From Promerops cafer (lineage: Eukaryota; Chordata; Aves; Passeriformes; Nectariniidae): a stretch of DNA of 64,000 nucleotides. A program made the position numbers and the translations under genes. The number at the start of each line of letters is the position of its first letter. Within the stretch, counting starts at the first letter, position 1. The stretch is from contig VZSE01012476.1 of the NCBI GenBank assembly GCA_013398275.1, positions 806,001 through 870,000 of the forward strand, read 5' to 3'. The notes under the pieces are model-generated. The model did no database searches. It was not told the origin of the DNA and worked only from the letters and a program-made list of their open reading frames with translations. Of the stretch, positions 32,601 through 45,482 are shown in pieces.

Positions 32601-35600
32601 TTGCCTGGGCTGGGAAACCCCAGGGAGCTGGAGAGTGGGCTAAAGTAAGGGATGAGGTGGAGGAAGAGGGAGGCTGAAAAACTGGGAGCAGAGGAAGAAA
32701 CGTGACTGTGATGAAAATTGGAAGTCCTGATAGAAGGTGTGGGTATGGCTGCTGAGGGGAGAAGCTCTGCTGAGCTGAGTCTGGGAGAGCAAAAAGCCTT
32801 GGTGGGAGGGAGCCTGGGGCAGGGACATGGCATCCCAAGAAGTAGGAGACTGCATCAGTAGAGGCTGGCACTGAGGCTAAAGGTGGGATGGGCACCCTGG
32901 CAGCAATTATCTCACTGAGCTGGGAATAGGTCCATCCTCTGCTGTCAGCAAAGACCTTGCAAATCCCCCTGTGCCCTGTCTTCATAGCATTTGTTTTCAT
33001 AGCCAAAAGAAACACCTCTCCCACCCAGCCCTCCCTTTGCTACTCCTACTGAAATCTGGAAGGTGCAAATGAGACTCCTAACCTCAGACAGATGTCACAT
33101 GATGGAAGTTCTGGTTTTGTTTCTTTTAAAGAAGCAAAATGATTAAAAATATCATGTGTGTAGATAAATAAAGACATCCACAACCTTAAAAAAACAGAAG
33201 TGTTTCACACCCATGCATCTGAGATGAAGACAAATAAAATTGTCCATGACTTTACTTCTGCTGCCTTGCAATATGATCTTTCATTATATGATTGCATATT
33301 ATTTTTCCTGTAGGATGCCTGCTTCATTTAATGCACAAGATGTTGCTCTGGATGTGAGTCAAAGCTCTGACATGGGAGCCACCCCACCTCTTGCAGAGGT
33401 TGGAATATCTCTAGCAAGTGACCATGAGGAAATGCACTGAGTGGTGCAGATGTGGGGAAAGTGGCTTCTCTGACTCCTTCAGCTGTAAAGCCTCGTGCCA
33501 CACTTTCCACAGAGAGAGACTCATCTCACACACACTGGCTGCGTAGGAGTCCTGTCTGGTCTAAATGACTCATACAGGCCCTCTGTCAGTGTGCAGGCAG
33601 GCATTGAACAGTATTGATCAGAACTGATCAGTAATTAACGATGGAACTCACCTATGGACGCTCTAAAAAAAACCCCCCAAATATTCACTAAGTAAATATG
33701 TGTATCCAGGACACTGATGGAACTAGAGCAACTTAAGAAAATGTGCAATGAGGCAAACTATGTCTTCAGGGCTAACCTCCGATCTGATCCTATTTAGAGT
33801 GCATGACTTTAATGCAAGTTCCTGTTTCTCAAAGTATCATGCACTAAGAACAGGTTGCATAAGTGACCTGTGACTCCAACAGGTCTCTTACGCATTAGGG
33901 ATACACAGTTAGTTTTGGAGGCAATGGATAATCAGTGCCCATGGAGCATCTAGCCCAGTTAACCATTGCTCTTGTTTACCAGTGGAGCTCTGTTTTTTCA
34001 TCCTTTCACTAGCAAATTGCAGGGACCTGCAAGGCACCTCTGCACACTACAAGCCAAAACCTGGTTCTCCATAGTATGGTGAGTGAATTAGCAGCCTTAG
34101 AAGAACAAGTCTCAGTTGGGTTTTTTTACTTTTCTGCTGGGAATATCTCAGGAATCAATTTCTAAGATGGCTGATGGTTGGTTCCCAGTTCTAAGGCAGG
34201 TATCCCTACTCAGAAAAGCACTTCACCATGTGAATACATGTCACTGTTCAGTCAGAAATTACTCCTTAGGTCATTTCTCTAGTATCACTTTCCAGGAATG
34301 AAAAGAACCCTTCTTCTCCTTTCCCTTTTGGCAAAGAAGACATATGAGCACAGCAAAATTGAAGTCAATGGGCGTTAAGCACATACTTGAATGCTTCCTT
34401 GAATTGGGAGCTCAATTTCTAATGTGGCAGTGATTTGTAGAAAGATACATGGAAACATGGAGGGATCTATTTTAAAGGTCAAACTTTGCTCTCCCATCTT
34501 ATTCTGCAGCACTGTTGTGGCTATAACTTGGTTGAAGGCTGCACGAAAACCATAGAAACTCAGTACAGATACGCCAGTCGTGACAATAAGTCTGGCCACA
34601 GCTGCTTTATCACAATGTAACACGGCAGAGTTAGTGCCAGTTACTATAAAAGAGTCAACAACGCGTGACATGTTTTACTCAGGTTCGCCTCTGGGAACAG
34701 TGCCAGGCAGCGAGGGGAACATGACTCACGCACACACACGTGCACACTCAACCCTCCTGTTTTGCTTCATGTACAGTCGCATTCTCTTGAAGGGGGTGGT
34801 AAGGGAAGTATTTTGTTTTGGTGCTGCCAGGCACACAGCACACCCCTCCTGTGAGCTGACAGCGTCGGTGGGATGTGGGCAAGGCTCTGGCCCAGTGCCT
34901 GCCTCACCACAGGGCATCCCTGTACTGGTCCTGTTTCTCGCACCAGCAGAAACTGGATGGAGCAGTAGGTGGAAAAGAGTGTGTGGGGCACACACAGCCT
35001 GATGGAGTATTCACTTGGCACTCAATCACTGCCACATGAAGTGACAAGGACACCACGTGGGAAATTTCTCTGCTCTGCTGCTTGGATTGCTGGATGCTTT
35101 ATGGCAGAGAGCATCTAAAGGAATGTGGTTTTATAAACTGGTAGCAGAAACTACACTCAGAAGGCAGAGATGGGCTTTGACTATCCCAGCAGACTAGACA
35201 AATATGAAGGCTAAATGACAGGAGAGCTAGGAGCAATTTCCTTCCTAATCCAGTCATCCACAGCCAGGCTTTGGAATATCAAGAAGAACAAGAAGGTAAT
35301 TGTTTTCCTATGTACCAAAAAAAAAAAAGACTGAGAATTTAAACATTAACAGTACCTCCAAGAAGGTGAAGCTTGCTTCACCTTTCTGTCTACCTGGTTG
35401 CAACTCCCAGAAAAGTCTGCACTGTCAGGCAGCAGAATAGGCAATTCATCCCTTAAATAGTGAGAGAGCTGCAAGCAATCAGAGCCCTTTAATGCACCTC
35501 TTGGTGCACTGGGTTTGATCAGTAACCTGGATGTGGCGAGTGCTGGAGCTGCAAGCCAACCTCCATAGGAAAAGTAGCAGTGCTCTGCTGCCTGCATGAG

Positions 35601-38327
35601 CCTCATTTTGAATGCCGTAAATATTAAGGAATGTGCTACTTCTTCCAACCTTTCAGTGCTCTGTTTCTGTGTGCACAGATGGGCGTTGGGAGACAGAAAG
35701 CCAAATACAGCTAAGTGTACTGAAATGCTTTGCAGCTTTTTAAAATTTCTTCCAGCATCTGAATCTGTTTATCTAACCTTTTTTTCTCTCTCCTCCCTTT
35801 TCTTTCTCAGAGAATTGTTCCTACTGTGCGGATGAAATGCACCAAAATGCAAACAAGCAAAATATGGAGCTGAGTGACGTTGAATGCAAGTTACCCTACT
35901 GCCAGATGTAAAAAGAACAAGTGGTTTGAAAACTGTAATTTGTTTTAAAAAAAATATAATTTGGTACTTCTGAGAAATTTGATGATTTAATGAGCACAGA
36001 TGGATGTGGGATGAATTTCTAGCAGACAAGTGTTTAATGTATCTGCTCAGATTATTCCAGGACTAAGCATTATCCTTCCTAGTGCAGGAAGGTAATTAAT
36101 ATTTCCCATTATGGACATGAAAAAACCCATATGATCAGTTAAGGAATGCAGATACACCAATGATATGGAAGTTAATTCATAAATCATTTAAAGAATCTTG
36201 CCTGCTGTGTATAATTATGGTTACTTCAATTATAGCTTATTTTCAGATTTAAGACTCAGGAATCAAAATACGTAAAATCAGACTAAGTTCCTTATCACCA
36301 TATACTGCAGCTGGAAGTATCTACTCAGTTTTAGTACTCTAAATCTATTTGCTCCTGATTCCAGCACAGCTAAGAGAATGCAGATAACCTTTGTCTCTCT
36401 GGTTCTATTCTGCCACTTAAAATAGTCATCAGTTAAATATTTCCTAACTGCACCACTCTGACGGAGACTGAGAAATTTTTAGGGTATGGGACTAGCCCTG
36501 GCATATTACATAATGTGTCTGAAACTCTCTATAGTAAAGCTTTGAGAGCAGCATATTAACATCCAGCTCTGGAGACATCAGGGGCAGTACTCCCCAGCTT
36601 CTCTTCATGGTTACATTTAACTAAAGGTGCAGCAACCCACTGATTTAGTTACACTCGTTCTAAATCTGGTTTATATCGATTTAACTTTTCTTATAGCATT
36701 AATCTGAACTGATGTAGACCAAATTAAGTGTGCCTAAATAGGGATTGGTTTTTCACTCCTTTTACTAAATTACTTTTTCATGGATTTTAAGGGCAAGAGA
36801 CTACTGCGATAGTCTCTTCTCACTGCCTTCATTACAATGCTGAAGGACTTGCCTGTATTTATTTCTGCTTCAAGTCTAACAGCTGCACCTGAACAAAAGC
36901 AGCTTTTTCAGAAAAAATGCCAAATCTAGTGAAAAATATTCCCATGTCTGTCCTGACTGCAGTCTCTTACAGACTGTTACCATGCCATCCCTACATTCTT
37001 TACCAGGTGTGCCAGAGCTCCCTGTGTCTCTCGTTCCAAGTATATGGTTTTAAATCTTCCATTTTTCTTGTGATGCTTCTCTGAGTCAACTTCACTCTGT
37101 GTCAGATTTGCCTCTTCTGAAATATACTGTTACTTTGTGTTCACCTGACCAGGAACTGAATTAGCTCTGTACCAACAGATCTGCCCTACCCATCACCCAC
37201 CACCCAGTTCAGTCCTCATTCTGCAACAGCAGAGGTTTTATGTTGACAGTTCAGGTTCAGGATCCTACTCTTGTTGGGCTGCACTACATAAATTAATAAC
37301 CATTTTTTAGTGATTTCTTATATAGAGTTAGATTTGATGCCAGTGAATCAATTTTCAATCCACTTAGTATCTGCTGGGTTGGTTGTGTACACTTTACTCA
37401 GCAAGTGGTTTTATGGTAACAAACCAGATGCCTTAGAAAAGTTTAAGTATGTTACGGTGTCACTGTCACCTTCTCAACTGAATTCCAACCTGCATTCAGT
37501 AAAACACTGTATAAGGTATGGAGGGTGCTGTAATGTCCCTTATTACACATCATCTGCTTCATGACCCCAACAGGATTCAGGGTCAGTTGCCTTGCCCAGG
37601 CCATTCCCTTCAGCCTCTTTCATACACTCAGACAAAATTAGTTTCTTTCCAACTTTTGTGATTTTAATGTTATTTCAAAATTGTTTTAAATACAGTTCAA
37701 GAGTGTTCCCTGAACAGCTTTCTGAAAATTCTTCAATGCTTTTGTAAAAAACATGTTTTCCTCAAACACCTTCTGAATGGAAAGCATTTGAGGCTACACT
37801 GTAGCTGTGTATTATCTACTCCCTTCCAAGTCCTCAAGCGGCAGTCTTGTAGAAAACATTTACCTGAAGCCAGTGTGACTCTGCACATGGAGACCTCTCT
37901 CTTTTCTGCAACCCCCTAGCTCTTTTCTGGTCAGTTATCTCTCTCTCCACCTGCTTTTGTATTTTGGTATCCTATTCTTCTTTTTTCAGGTTTGTGAAGT
38001 CAGTTACTCCGAGGTACCAAGGTGGAGAGCAGGCTGCTGGAATGAACTCCAGAATCACTGGTACATCCCTCTCTAGAAACGAGCTACATTTTTGGTAACA
38101 GGTCACTGAAGATGGCCATATCTGCATGTATTCTAAACAAGAAGAATTTGAAACAGTCTTTGGTATTGCAGAACAGGCCATGTCCAGATGGGAAATAATA
38201 TGTCAATTCCTTTAACTTGTTCCTTAAGTTAAAATACTGGAATCCCATTTAAAATGTGGCATTTGCCAACAGCATTTACACCATTTGGGCTGAGAAAGCA
38301 CTGTTGTCCTCTGCATTTAGGTGAAGC

Positions 38328-38389
38328 GTCATGGACAGGTGCTGTGGATTGTCATGGACAGGTGCTGTGGAGTGTCATGGACAGGTGCT
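38328..38389 (+). repeat. 23-base tandem repeat, about 2.7 copies
   Basis: Units gtcatggacaggtgctgtgga(t/g)t start at 38328, 38351 and 38374 (last one partial). Copies differ at only one or two bases, which suggests recent expansion and likely length variation between individuals. It lies about 210 bases beyond the donor of the SH3RF3 exon at 38599. Confidence 0.95.
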
Positions 38390-38598
38390 CTTAAACACTT
38401 CTTTCAACTGGCACGGTGTACCAAATGATTTTCAATGGAACATGCATGTAAGCCCTATCTTCCTAAAAGACAGCTGAGCCACGTACAGTCAATCCACAGA
38501 ACACCAAAACTGCAACAACCCTTGAGCAAGTTAAACTTTCATCCCTCCTCCAATTGCTCCCTGTGGATGCAGGCAACCTCAGCAGAAACACAGCTTAC

Positions 38599-38936
38599 CT
38601 TTCCCGGGGCAAAGGCTTGGGCTCTGGCCGAATAGCTGCCATGGAAGAGAGGGGTGGCCTGGCAGGCGAAGGGATGGAAAAATTCAAATCCAAGGAGCCC
38701 GTTTTCCTGTGCAGAGGCTCCAGCCCCATGGCTCCTTGCATTTCACTCTCGATGGGGCATGAGCCAGCTCTGCCGTGACTGGAGAGGGAGGACAGCTCAG
38801 GCCCCACTGCCCCTTGCAGAACTCCTTCAATGGCTGTCTGGGGGTCGTGCGTGGGGGACACAGATGGTGGGGAGCGTGACTTCTTTTTTGTTGATGCTCC
38901 TGCTAGAAGTTTCAACAGCCCACTCTTCTTCTCCTT
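38599..38936 (-). CDS. SH3RF3: SH3RF3 penultimate coding exon (linker before SH3-4)
   Basis: A 338-base exon: 112 codons plus two bases of a split Arg codon. It starts KEKKSGLLKLLAGASTKKKS, the hallmark motif of POSH-family proteins in the long linker between SH3-3 and SH3-4, then RSPPSVSPTHDPQ. A second conserved block follows (SSHGRAGSCPIESEMQGAMG, then EPLHRKTGSLDLNF), and the exon ends with IRPEPKPLPRE. Acceptor on the - strand: ttggttcctttgcag|aaggag. Donor: cgggaaag|gtaagc. Phase 0 at the start matches the exon ending at 60899; phase 2 at the end matches 28804 and gives PRE-R-YRVVV, as in other vertebrates. The Ser/Pro and Lys-rich parts look disordered. SH3RF3 identity is strong; no frame damage is seen. 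Confidence 0.95.
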
Positions 38937-41679
38937 CTGCAAAGGAACCAAACAAAACATGGGCAGTGAGCAGATAGACCAACTCCCTTTGCTTTCGTTT
39001 TGGACAACCTCAATGTGTGAGGCAGGAAACCTCTCAAAACTGCCGTGGAGGTGGATCCAGGTAGAACTTGAACTTTCTATAATAAAGATCCTATGAAAAT
39101 TCCTCCCCATTGACAAGGGCTTCAACTAATTCAGTAGAGTAAGGACCAAACATACTGCAAAGATTATCCCCATTTTCAAATCTATCCAGGCAGTGATCAT
39201 GTGTCTTTTGAAAGAAAGAGAGCAGCTACACTGGCACAGCAAAGATAAAAACTTCCCAAGCAGAGAAGAGAGCAAGTAAAGTGCTGCCCTCTCTCTTCAA
39301 AAAGAATCCTGTCCCTCAATAGAGATACATCCCACAAGTAAGAAATCAAGACCCATGGCTAAAAACCTCTGCTGGGAAGCACAATGGGCTGAGGAAAGAT
39401 TTCAGATTCCAGCCCACTGAGAGAGAAACATTCATCATTACTGCCCCTTTTACTACCTGATGCAGATTTACAGTAGGGAGAATGGAGGCACAAGAATCTG
39501 GTTTAACAGCTCATTCCAGAATGTGCTCCCCTTCACATCCTGCATCACACAGCAATAACTATTCGTGTCTCCCTCCCAGAAGTGGGTCACTTCCCCTCAT
39601 CAAGGTAAAGGTATCACCTTGATGTTTGAAGATAAGACCACAAAATTCACAATTGGCAATTGCAGTGGCAGTGGATGGGAGGTTTCAAAGTTCTACAAGG
39701 GTTTCTGACACAGAGAAATGAAAAGATGATAACAGCACCCTTTCAATTAATGGCAAGAAAAAAGGTTTAGCCTGCATTCCTGAGGAAACACACCTGACCT
39801 TTTGGATTTTATAACAGTGTGAGAAATCCTGCTGCACATTTACCTCAAGCACACACAAATACCAAATGCTATGTCCTTCATCTTGAAAGTTTTTTGGCTA
39901 GAGGTTTGTATGTAGAAACTGGCCATCCTCTCGTACATGCTCCACAACGCTAGGTTAGAGTTGCAACTAGCAATGCTGTGCAGTGAATGTTTCCAGTTTT
40001 TAAAAATGATACAAGAAGTTTTGCAAAGGTCTATTAGATTTCTTCCTTTTTTGTCAGAAGTGCAAGCCATTACCCAAACTACCTTCAGAGGCTCAGGGCT
40101 GTGAAGTTTGGCTGTATTTGATAATTTGTTCAATAATAGGATCCCAGGGGATAAAATCAAACCCAGAAACAGCAAGACTTATGGAACAGAAACTCTCTCT
40201 ATATATTCAAGTAGGAACACTCGTTGCAAATACAAGCCAGTAATTTATTTATTCTCTGTAGACAAAATGTCCCATGCAAGGTTTAAAATTATGCTCTTTT
40301 ATGTTCTGACTGCTGAAGTAATTTCTCAAAGCAGCTTTAAAGAATAAAAAGGCTACAATAAAATAAATATAAGATTTTAGAAGATGCTTGGATTTACTAC
40401 AGTAAATGTACTTGGAGTATCTGATATCTCTGCTTCCAAAGTTCTTGTTTGCACTCTTTAACTGTCACGGACTGGTAAGTAAACAGAAATACCTTAGATG
40501 ACAAGACACAGAAGACATAAAACGAAGCACAATTGTTGTCACAGAGCCAAAGTCCACTGATTCTTGAAAAACAGAGTCTGAATGGTTGTCCTAGGGTGAT
40601 CTGTGCATCCAGATCCTGGTCTCCTGCATACCACTGGTTATGTTTTAAAAGAGTGTTTTGCACTTACAGGATGAAAGGATCCATCCTGTCAAGATGCTCA
40701 TCCAGGCAGAATCCATGGAAACTAAGGGAGGCTGGCCATATGGCACCACCAGGTCAAAAAAATTAAATCAATTCCCCTGGAAATAATAGAAAAGCAGACC
40801 AAATGCCCCTAATAAGTATCTTCTTTTCCTGATGGGAAGGGACTGTATGGCAAGTGGGCATTCTAGAATTCACCTGAAACACCAGAAAAAATGCTTCAGT
40901 TTTTCTCTCACTGTCTAATTAAGAAATATTGTTGCTGCCATCATTATATAAAATTTTAAAGCCCTTCATGAAATTGCAAAACTCTTCTTTCCCTGTGGCA
41001 CACTGAAACAATAGTTCTAACGATCCCAGCATCCTGTGTCAATATGCATTTGAAGGTACCCAAAGGTCAGTGACAGAACACAATAGCCATTGTGGGGCTC
41101 TGGAGAAACAGCTATTGTGCAGCAGTGAGCACTTTGAGTCTCTTTAATTGGCAGTCTTGCAAATGCAAAGTAACTATGTGAACTAAATCCCTGTATAACA
41201 AACAATTAATATTCCTATGTGGTAGCAGCTTTTCTAATTTTTGCTTCTAATTTAAATACCTTGGCAAATTTTCATTAGCAAAACCTTGTGCAACTTAGAC
41301 CATTTAAGGCACAGAAGCAAAAATATTCAGAATGAAGGAGGTGCATATACTCACATCCATCTACACATTAAAAAACAGATGAGTCTGACAGTCATTCAGT
41401 TTTGTTTACAACAACAACTTCTACTCTACAGGGTTAGCCCTGGCATAAATTTCTACTTTTAAGCTACTATCCCTTAGCAAACAGAAAGCTGTAATGAACT
41501 TGATGACCTATCCTTTGTTTGACTTCAATAAAAGGAAAAATAAAGAATTGATTTTTAGCCTCTGCTGAGCATTTTACTAAACTTTTGAAACTAAGATCTG
41601 TGGTCTCGGAAGAGAGAAGATGACTTAATTAAATTACTAAGCCTAGTCAAAACCTGAGCAGTACCATCCTTCAAGTTGT

Positions 41680-42010
41680 GGCCTTGGGCAAGTTACTTAG
41701 AGGTGACCTGATACCAACCACTTTGTGTGTGTGGAGATTAGACAATATGTCCAGCTCTTTCTCCCTTTGAGTCTGGCTCTCAGCCTTCTGGTATCACATG
41801 GCCAGATTCTCTGCTGATGCTGCTCAGAGCATTTCAAGCAAAAGAAGGACTGTCAGGAACTGGTAATTTACTGTGATGACTCTCATGAGAAACAGATTGG
41901 GTTTGAACCTTCTGTGATCAGCAGTTCAACCTAAACCACTACATGCCTCCCTCTATCTGTAAAATGGGACTAAGTTGAAACTTCTCCTTGTGCTCTGGGA
42001 ATTCGTTCAT
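41680..42010 (+). mobile_element. MIR-like ancient SINE pieces (tentative)
   Basis: Two short pieces resemble the conserved core and 3' part of MIR SINEs: gtggccttgggcaagttacttag at about 41681-41702 and cctccctctatctgtaaaatgggactaa at about 41947-41974. They are separated by about 245 unrelated bases, so they are either one disrupted copy or two remnants. MIR copies are old and rare in birds. Confidence 0.4.
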
Positions 42011-42790
42011 GATTCTAGTGTTACAAAGCTCTACATTTCTTTGGGAGCAACCAGCTCTTTTCCGTGGCTTTAATACTAAAAAAAAAAAGGGAATGGGATG
42101 TTAGTATGCAGTCCCAGTAGTGATTTATTGCAAATGTCCAAGTATTATGAATTCATTTAATATTTAGTGTAATAGCAGCCATCCTTCACAAGAAATTAAT
42201 ATTTATATCTCTATTCAAGACAGTCCTTCAGCAGTTTCACTGTAAATCAATGAAGCATTAATGGACATAAATGCTGTAGAGAAATCTACACCAATTGGTT
42301 ACAGACTGTGTCACTTTTGAAAAGAGATAAGAAGTTTACAAGGGACATCTGATGACTTTCAGGAATGTTTTTGAATTTAAAAAAAGATAGTTTACTTTTT
42401 TCCCCATTCACAGATGGTTGTTTTATTGTTTTCTAGGAAATCTGTAATCTACTGAAACAGCTGTGTAATTACTGAGTTTTCTTTGTCTAGTAGCTACATT
42501 TCCAATTGACTGCAAACTGTGTTTGACATCCCTACCCCCTGAATCTGCCAAGGTCAGACCTTCACATCTGTGTTGATGGATGGATTCACAGTGTGGACAG
42601 CACTTCTCCCAGCTCCTGGTTACTGCCCACATGTTTATATGAATTTAAATCATCACCTTTGTGTTGCCCAGTTTTTATTCTAGGATGTTCAGAGTCAAAA
42701 TTCCAAACCATTAGTTTCAAAAGGATTCAAAGGAAAGCAAGAGAACAAAATTAGCCCTGACAAATAAATTCCAGGCTGTTTCTAGTTAAG

Positions 42791-42813
42791 AAAAAAAAAA
42801 AAAAAAAAAAAAA
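42791..42813 (+). repeat. Poly(A) homopolymer, 23 bases
   Basis: Uninterrupted run of 23 A after gttaag and before cctgac. It reads as poly(T) on the SH3RF3 sense strand. I see no recognisable retroposed gene next to it, so it is listed as a simple repeat. Confidence 0.95.
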
Positions 42814-45299
42814 CCTGACTGGGAACACAGACAGTATAGACAACTCAGAATCTTTTCTCTGGCACAGCTGACAGTGGAGACTCTGTTCCCATGGTGTAGC
42901 ATGAAGGAATCTCAGAACAAGGGTGGGATGGGCAGCACTTCTGTGACCCTGCAGCATACCCTTAGGGAAGTCAGCACTTGGACAGGTGTAAGTTCCTCTT
43001 GATATGCCAGTGTAAGAATGTTTGGAAAAATGAATACTGTCTGAGCTTAAGAACTCACAAAGGATTAGATCAAAATTAAAGTCTGAGATATGTAAATGTT
43101 GAAATATTTTGCTTCACAGTAATTGGGGATGATTTTTCCCCTCATTAATAACTCACTTGAAGATAATAACTAGCTCTTCTTTCAGCTTCAGAGATGAGAT
43201 GAGCACAGAATGCAGCTACTTCATTGATGACTGAGTGATAACAGAGTCCCCTGTCTGCAAAGCAATAATCATGCCATAATCTAAATACCAATTACAGGTA
43301 CTGGCTATATTAATACACATATATTTTTTAAACCACCCAAATACACAGAACATTCTGGTTTAGTTTTCTTTCTCTGCAGCTCCTAATACTTAATTTTCTG
43401 CCTATCCAGGTTCATTAAACAAATGAGGAAACCTTACTGCAGCTGATAGAAAAGCTGTCTCCAGTCACTGAAATGAGGTAATTTCTCATGCAACACCAGT
43501 TACATCAATAGATAAGACAGCCAGAGGGAGAAGAAGAGGTTTCATTTAAAAATGAAGAAAAAAGAAAACTGCTTAAATGCTGCCCTGAGCCCTATGAGGG
43601 CTCAAATGCCCTCACAAATCAGGAACTCATCTATCAGTCAGTACCCTCAAAACACCACTTTTATTGCTTGTTTAACTTGGTCAGTGCCTGTTTCAGTAAA
43701 CGTAAGTTAGTGGCTGGAGAACAGTGCATTTTTATTTTGATTCCAATGTGGCTTCTGGTGACTGATGCTTAAATTGAAACAGTAGGTCATATTCTGGATT
43801 ATGTCTCTGAGGAAGAAAAGCTATCTAGGTTTTTAAAATCTGTAAAATTCCTTGAGATTTTGATAATCATTCAAAAAGCCCTTCCAAAACCCCCCAAACC
43901 AATATAATCTCAAAGGGAAGCTTCAGGTCTGGAATATCTTTGGGTATGTATTTATCATGTACAATTTGCCACTATTTCTCATGAGGCATTGATACTGAAC
44001 AAGACAACAGCAACTACTTACTACACAATTTCTTCTGATTTTAGGGAAAGACTAGTCTGGTATCATATACTGTATGGAAATACTTGCCAAAGATTTTGTT
44101 TTTAATGGAGACAACTGCTCCTGGCCACAAGTCTATTATTATAATCTCAGTATACATGTTACATGCCAAGAAACAAAAAGGATTTTAGGATCATAGTATC
44201 TTTAGCTTTTAAATTCCAGTGACAGTAACATGTATACAGATGTGCACAAAATATTGTATTTATTTATTATTAATTTGAAGATAGATACTATTAAAACAGG
44301 GGAAAAGAAATAAAACTTCTTGCTAGACCTGACAGGGAATTTTAAATGTTTTGAAAACAAAACTGAGAATAAGAAATTAGTGTTCAGGTCCCACTACAGC
44401 AGAGCACATAGGCACTTCATCATGTGCTTTTGCTGAACTGAGGCGGATGCAAGGCTCTAGAGACTGCACAAAGAGATAAAGAGGGAATCTAAAAATATAT
44501 TTCAAAATATATTTCCAATTTAGATGGAATATTAGATCTTTCAAACACTGGAGCAAAGTTAAAGGCTAGCTCAAAGAAACAAGAAAACAACCAACTGAAG
44601 AGGAAGCAGAGAGTCTCAGCTGTCGTTAACCTTCCTGGAGGCTGCCAAATTCAGAAGAGGTAGAAGGGTAAAGGGACTCTAACATGGCTAATGGTGAAGG
44701 AGGGACAGAGGACCTGCTCCACTGATACTGTAGCAGTTTTAGTGCTACTTTTGCGTGGGAGCAGCTGAAACACAGCACAGGGAATTGAAAACTACTGCTG
44801 TGATGCAAGAACTCAACACTGTGTACAGATAAACTGATATGCAAGAAAAAAACCAAAGAAGTGATGAAATCATGTGACATTTCCACTTATTTCTGAGCAG
44901 GCACCCTCTCTAGAACTAAGGTCAGATGGATGTGTTTTAGTCCTAATTTTAGTCCACCTCTTCCTTTGAGGTGTGAGCAACCTCTTTGGTACACAAAAGA
45001 AAGGAGTAGGCCTGATATCCTTGTACATTTGACATTCAGTTTTTTTCTTTGCTCAGCAATCCACTGGATTTCAATTATCCTACAACATGTAAGGGAAGTT
45101 CAGCTCAAAGCACTGAGATGTCTGCTCTCTGCTCTAGTCTCCTGTCACCACACTGCCTACATAGAGAGGCATAAAGTATAGACTTTGGGCATGCTTGGAA
45201 AGCAGAGAACTGACAGGAAATACTGACTTACAGAATCCCTTCCTGTGGAGATGGTACTTGGGAAATGCATTGTTTTTTCCCACAGTACAGGAATTAGGG

Positions 45300-45482
45300 G
45301 GAACCTAAATGAGATTATCAGCAAATGGTTGAAATGAAAAAATAGGAAGCACTTTTTCACACAACACATAATTAAATGGAGACTTCATGCACACAGTATT
45401 GTGGAAGCCAGAAGTATGAAGAGGTTCAAAGGGGATTAGACAAGTTAATGGAGAACAGACCTAGCAAGGGCTATTAAAACAG
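45300..45482 (+). mobile_element. Ancient CR1 LINE fragment (reptile-type)
   Basis: The stretch ggaagcactttttcacacaacacataattaaatgg, then attgtggaagccagaagtatgaagaggttcaaaggggattagacaagttaatggagaacaga...ggctattaaaac, follows the layout of old CR1 3' ends found in turtles and crocodilians (block ending in 'gattggataaattcatggagg...ggctatta'). It differs clearly from the younger avian CR1 copies elsewhere in the window and lacks their attctatgattct tail. Confidence 0.7.

Larger units (their letters stand above)
28805..38598 (-). other. SH3RF3: SH3RF3 last intron
   Basis: Intron of 9.8 kb, donor AAAG|gtaagc at 38598 and acceptor tctccaaag at 28805. It contains a reverse CR1 at about 29188-29660 and a 23-base tandem repeat at 38328-38389. 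A stretch at about 30720-30860 holds an octamer-type ATGCAAAT and homeodomain-like ATTAATTAAAT and looks like conserved non-coding DNA. I see no gene in the remaining stretches 29.7-38.3 kb; open frames there are short and unrecognised. Confidence 0.85.

Noticed and set aside
34720..34760. CA-rich stretch (cacgcacacacacgtgcacac) as a microsatellite
   Set aside because: Too short and interrupted to call.
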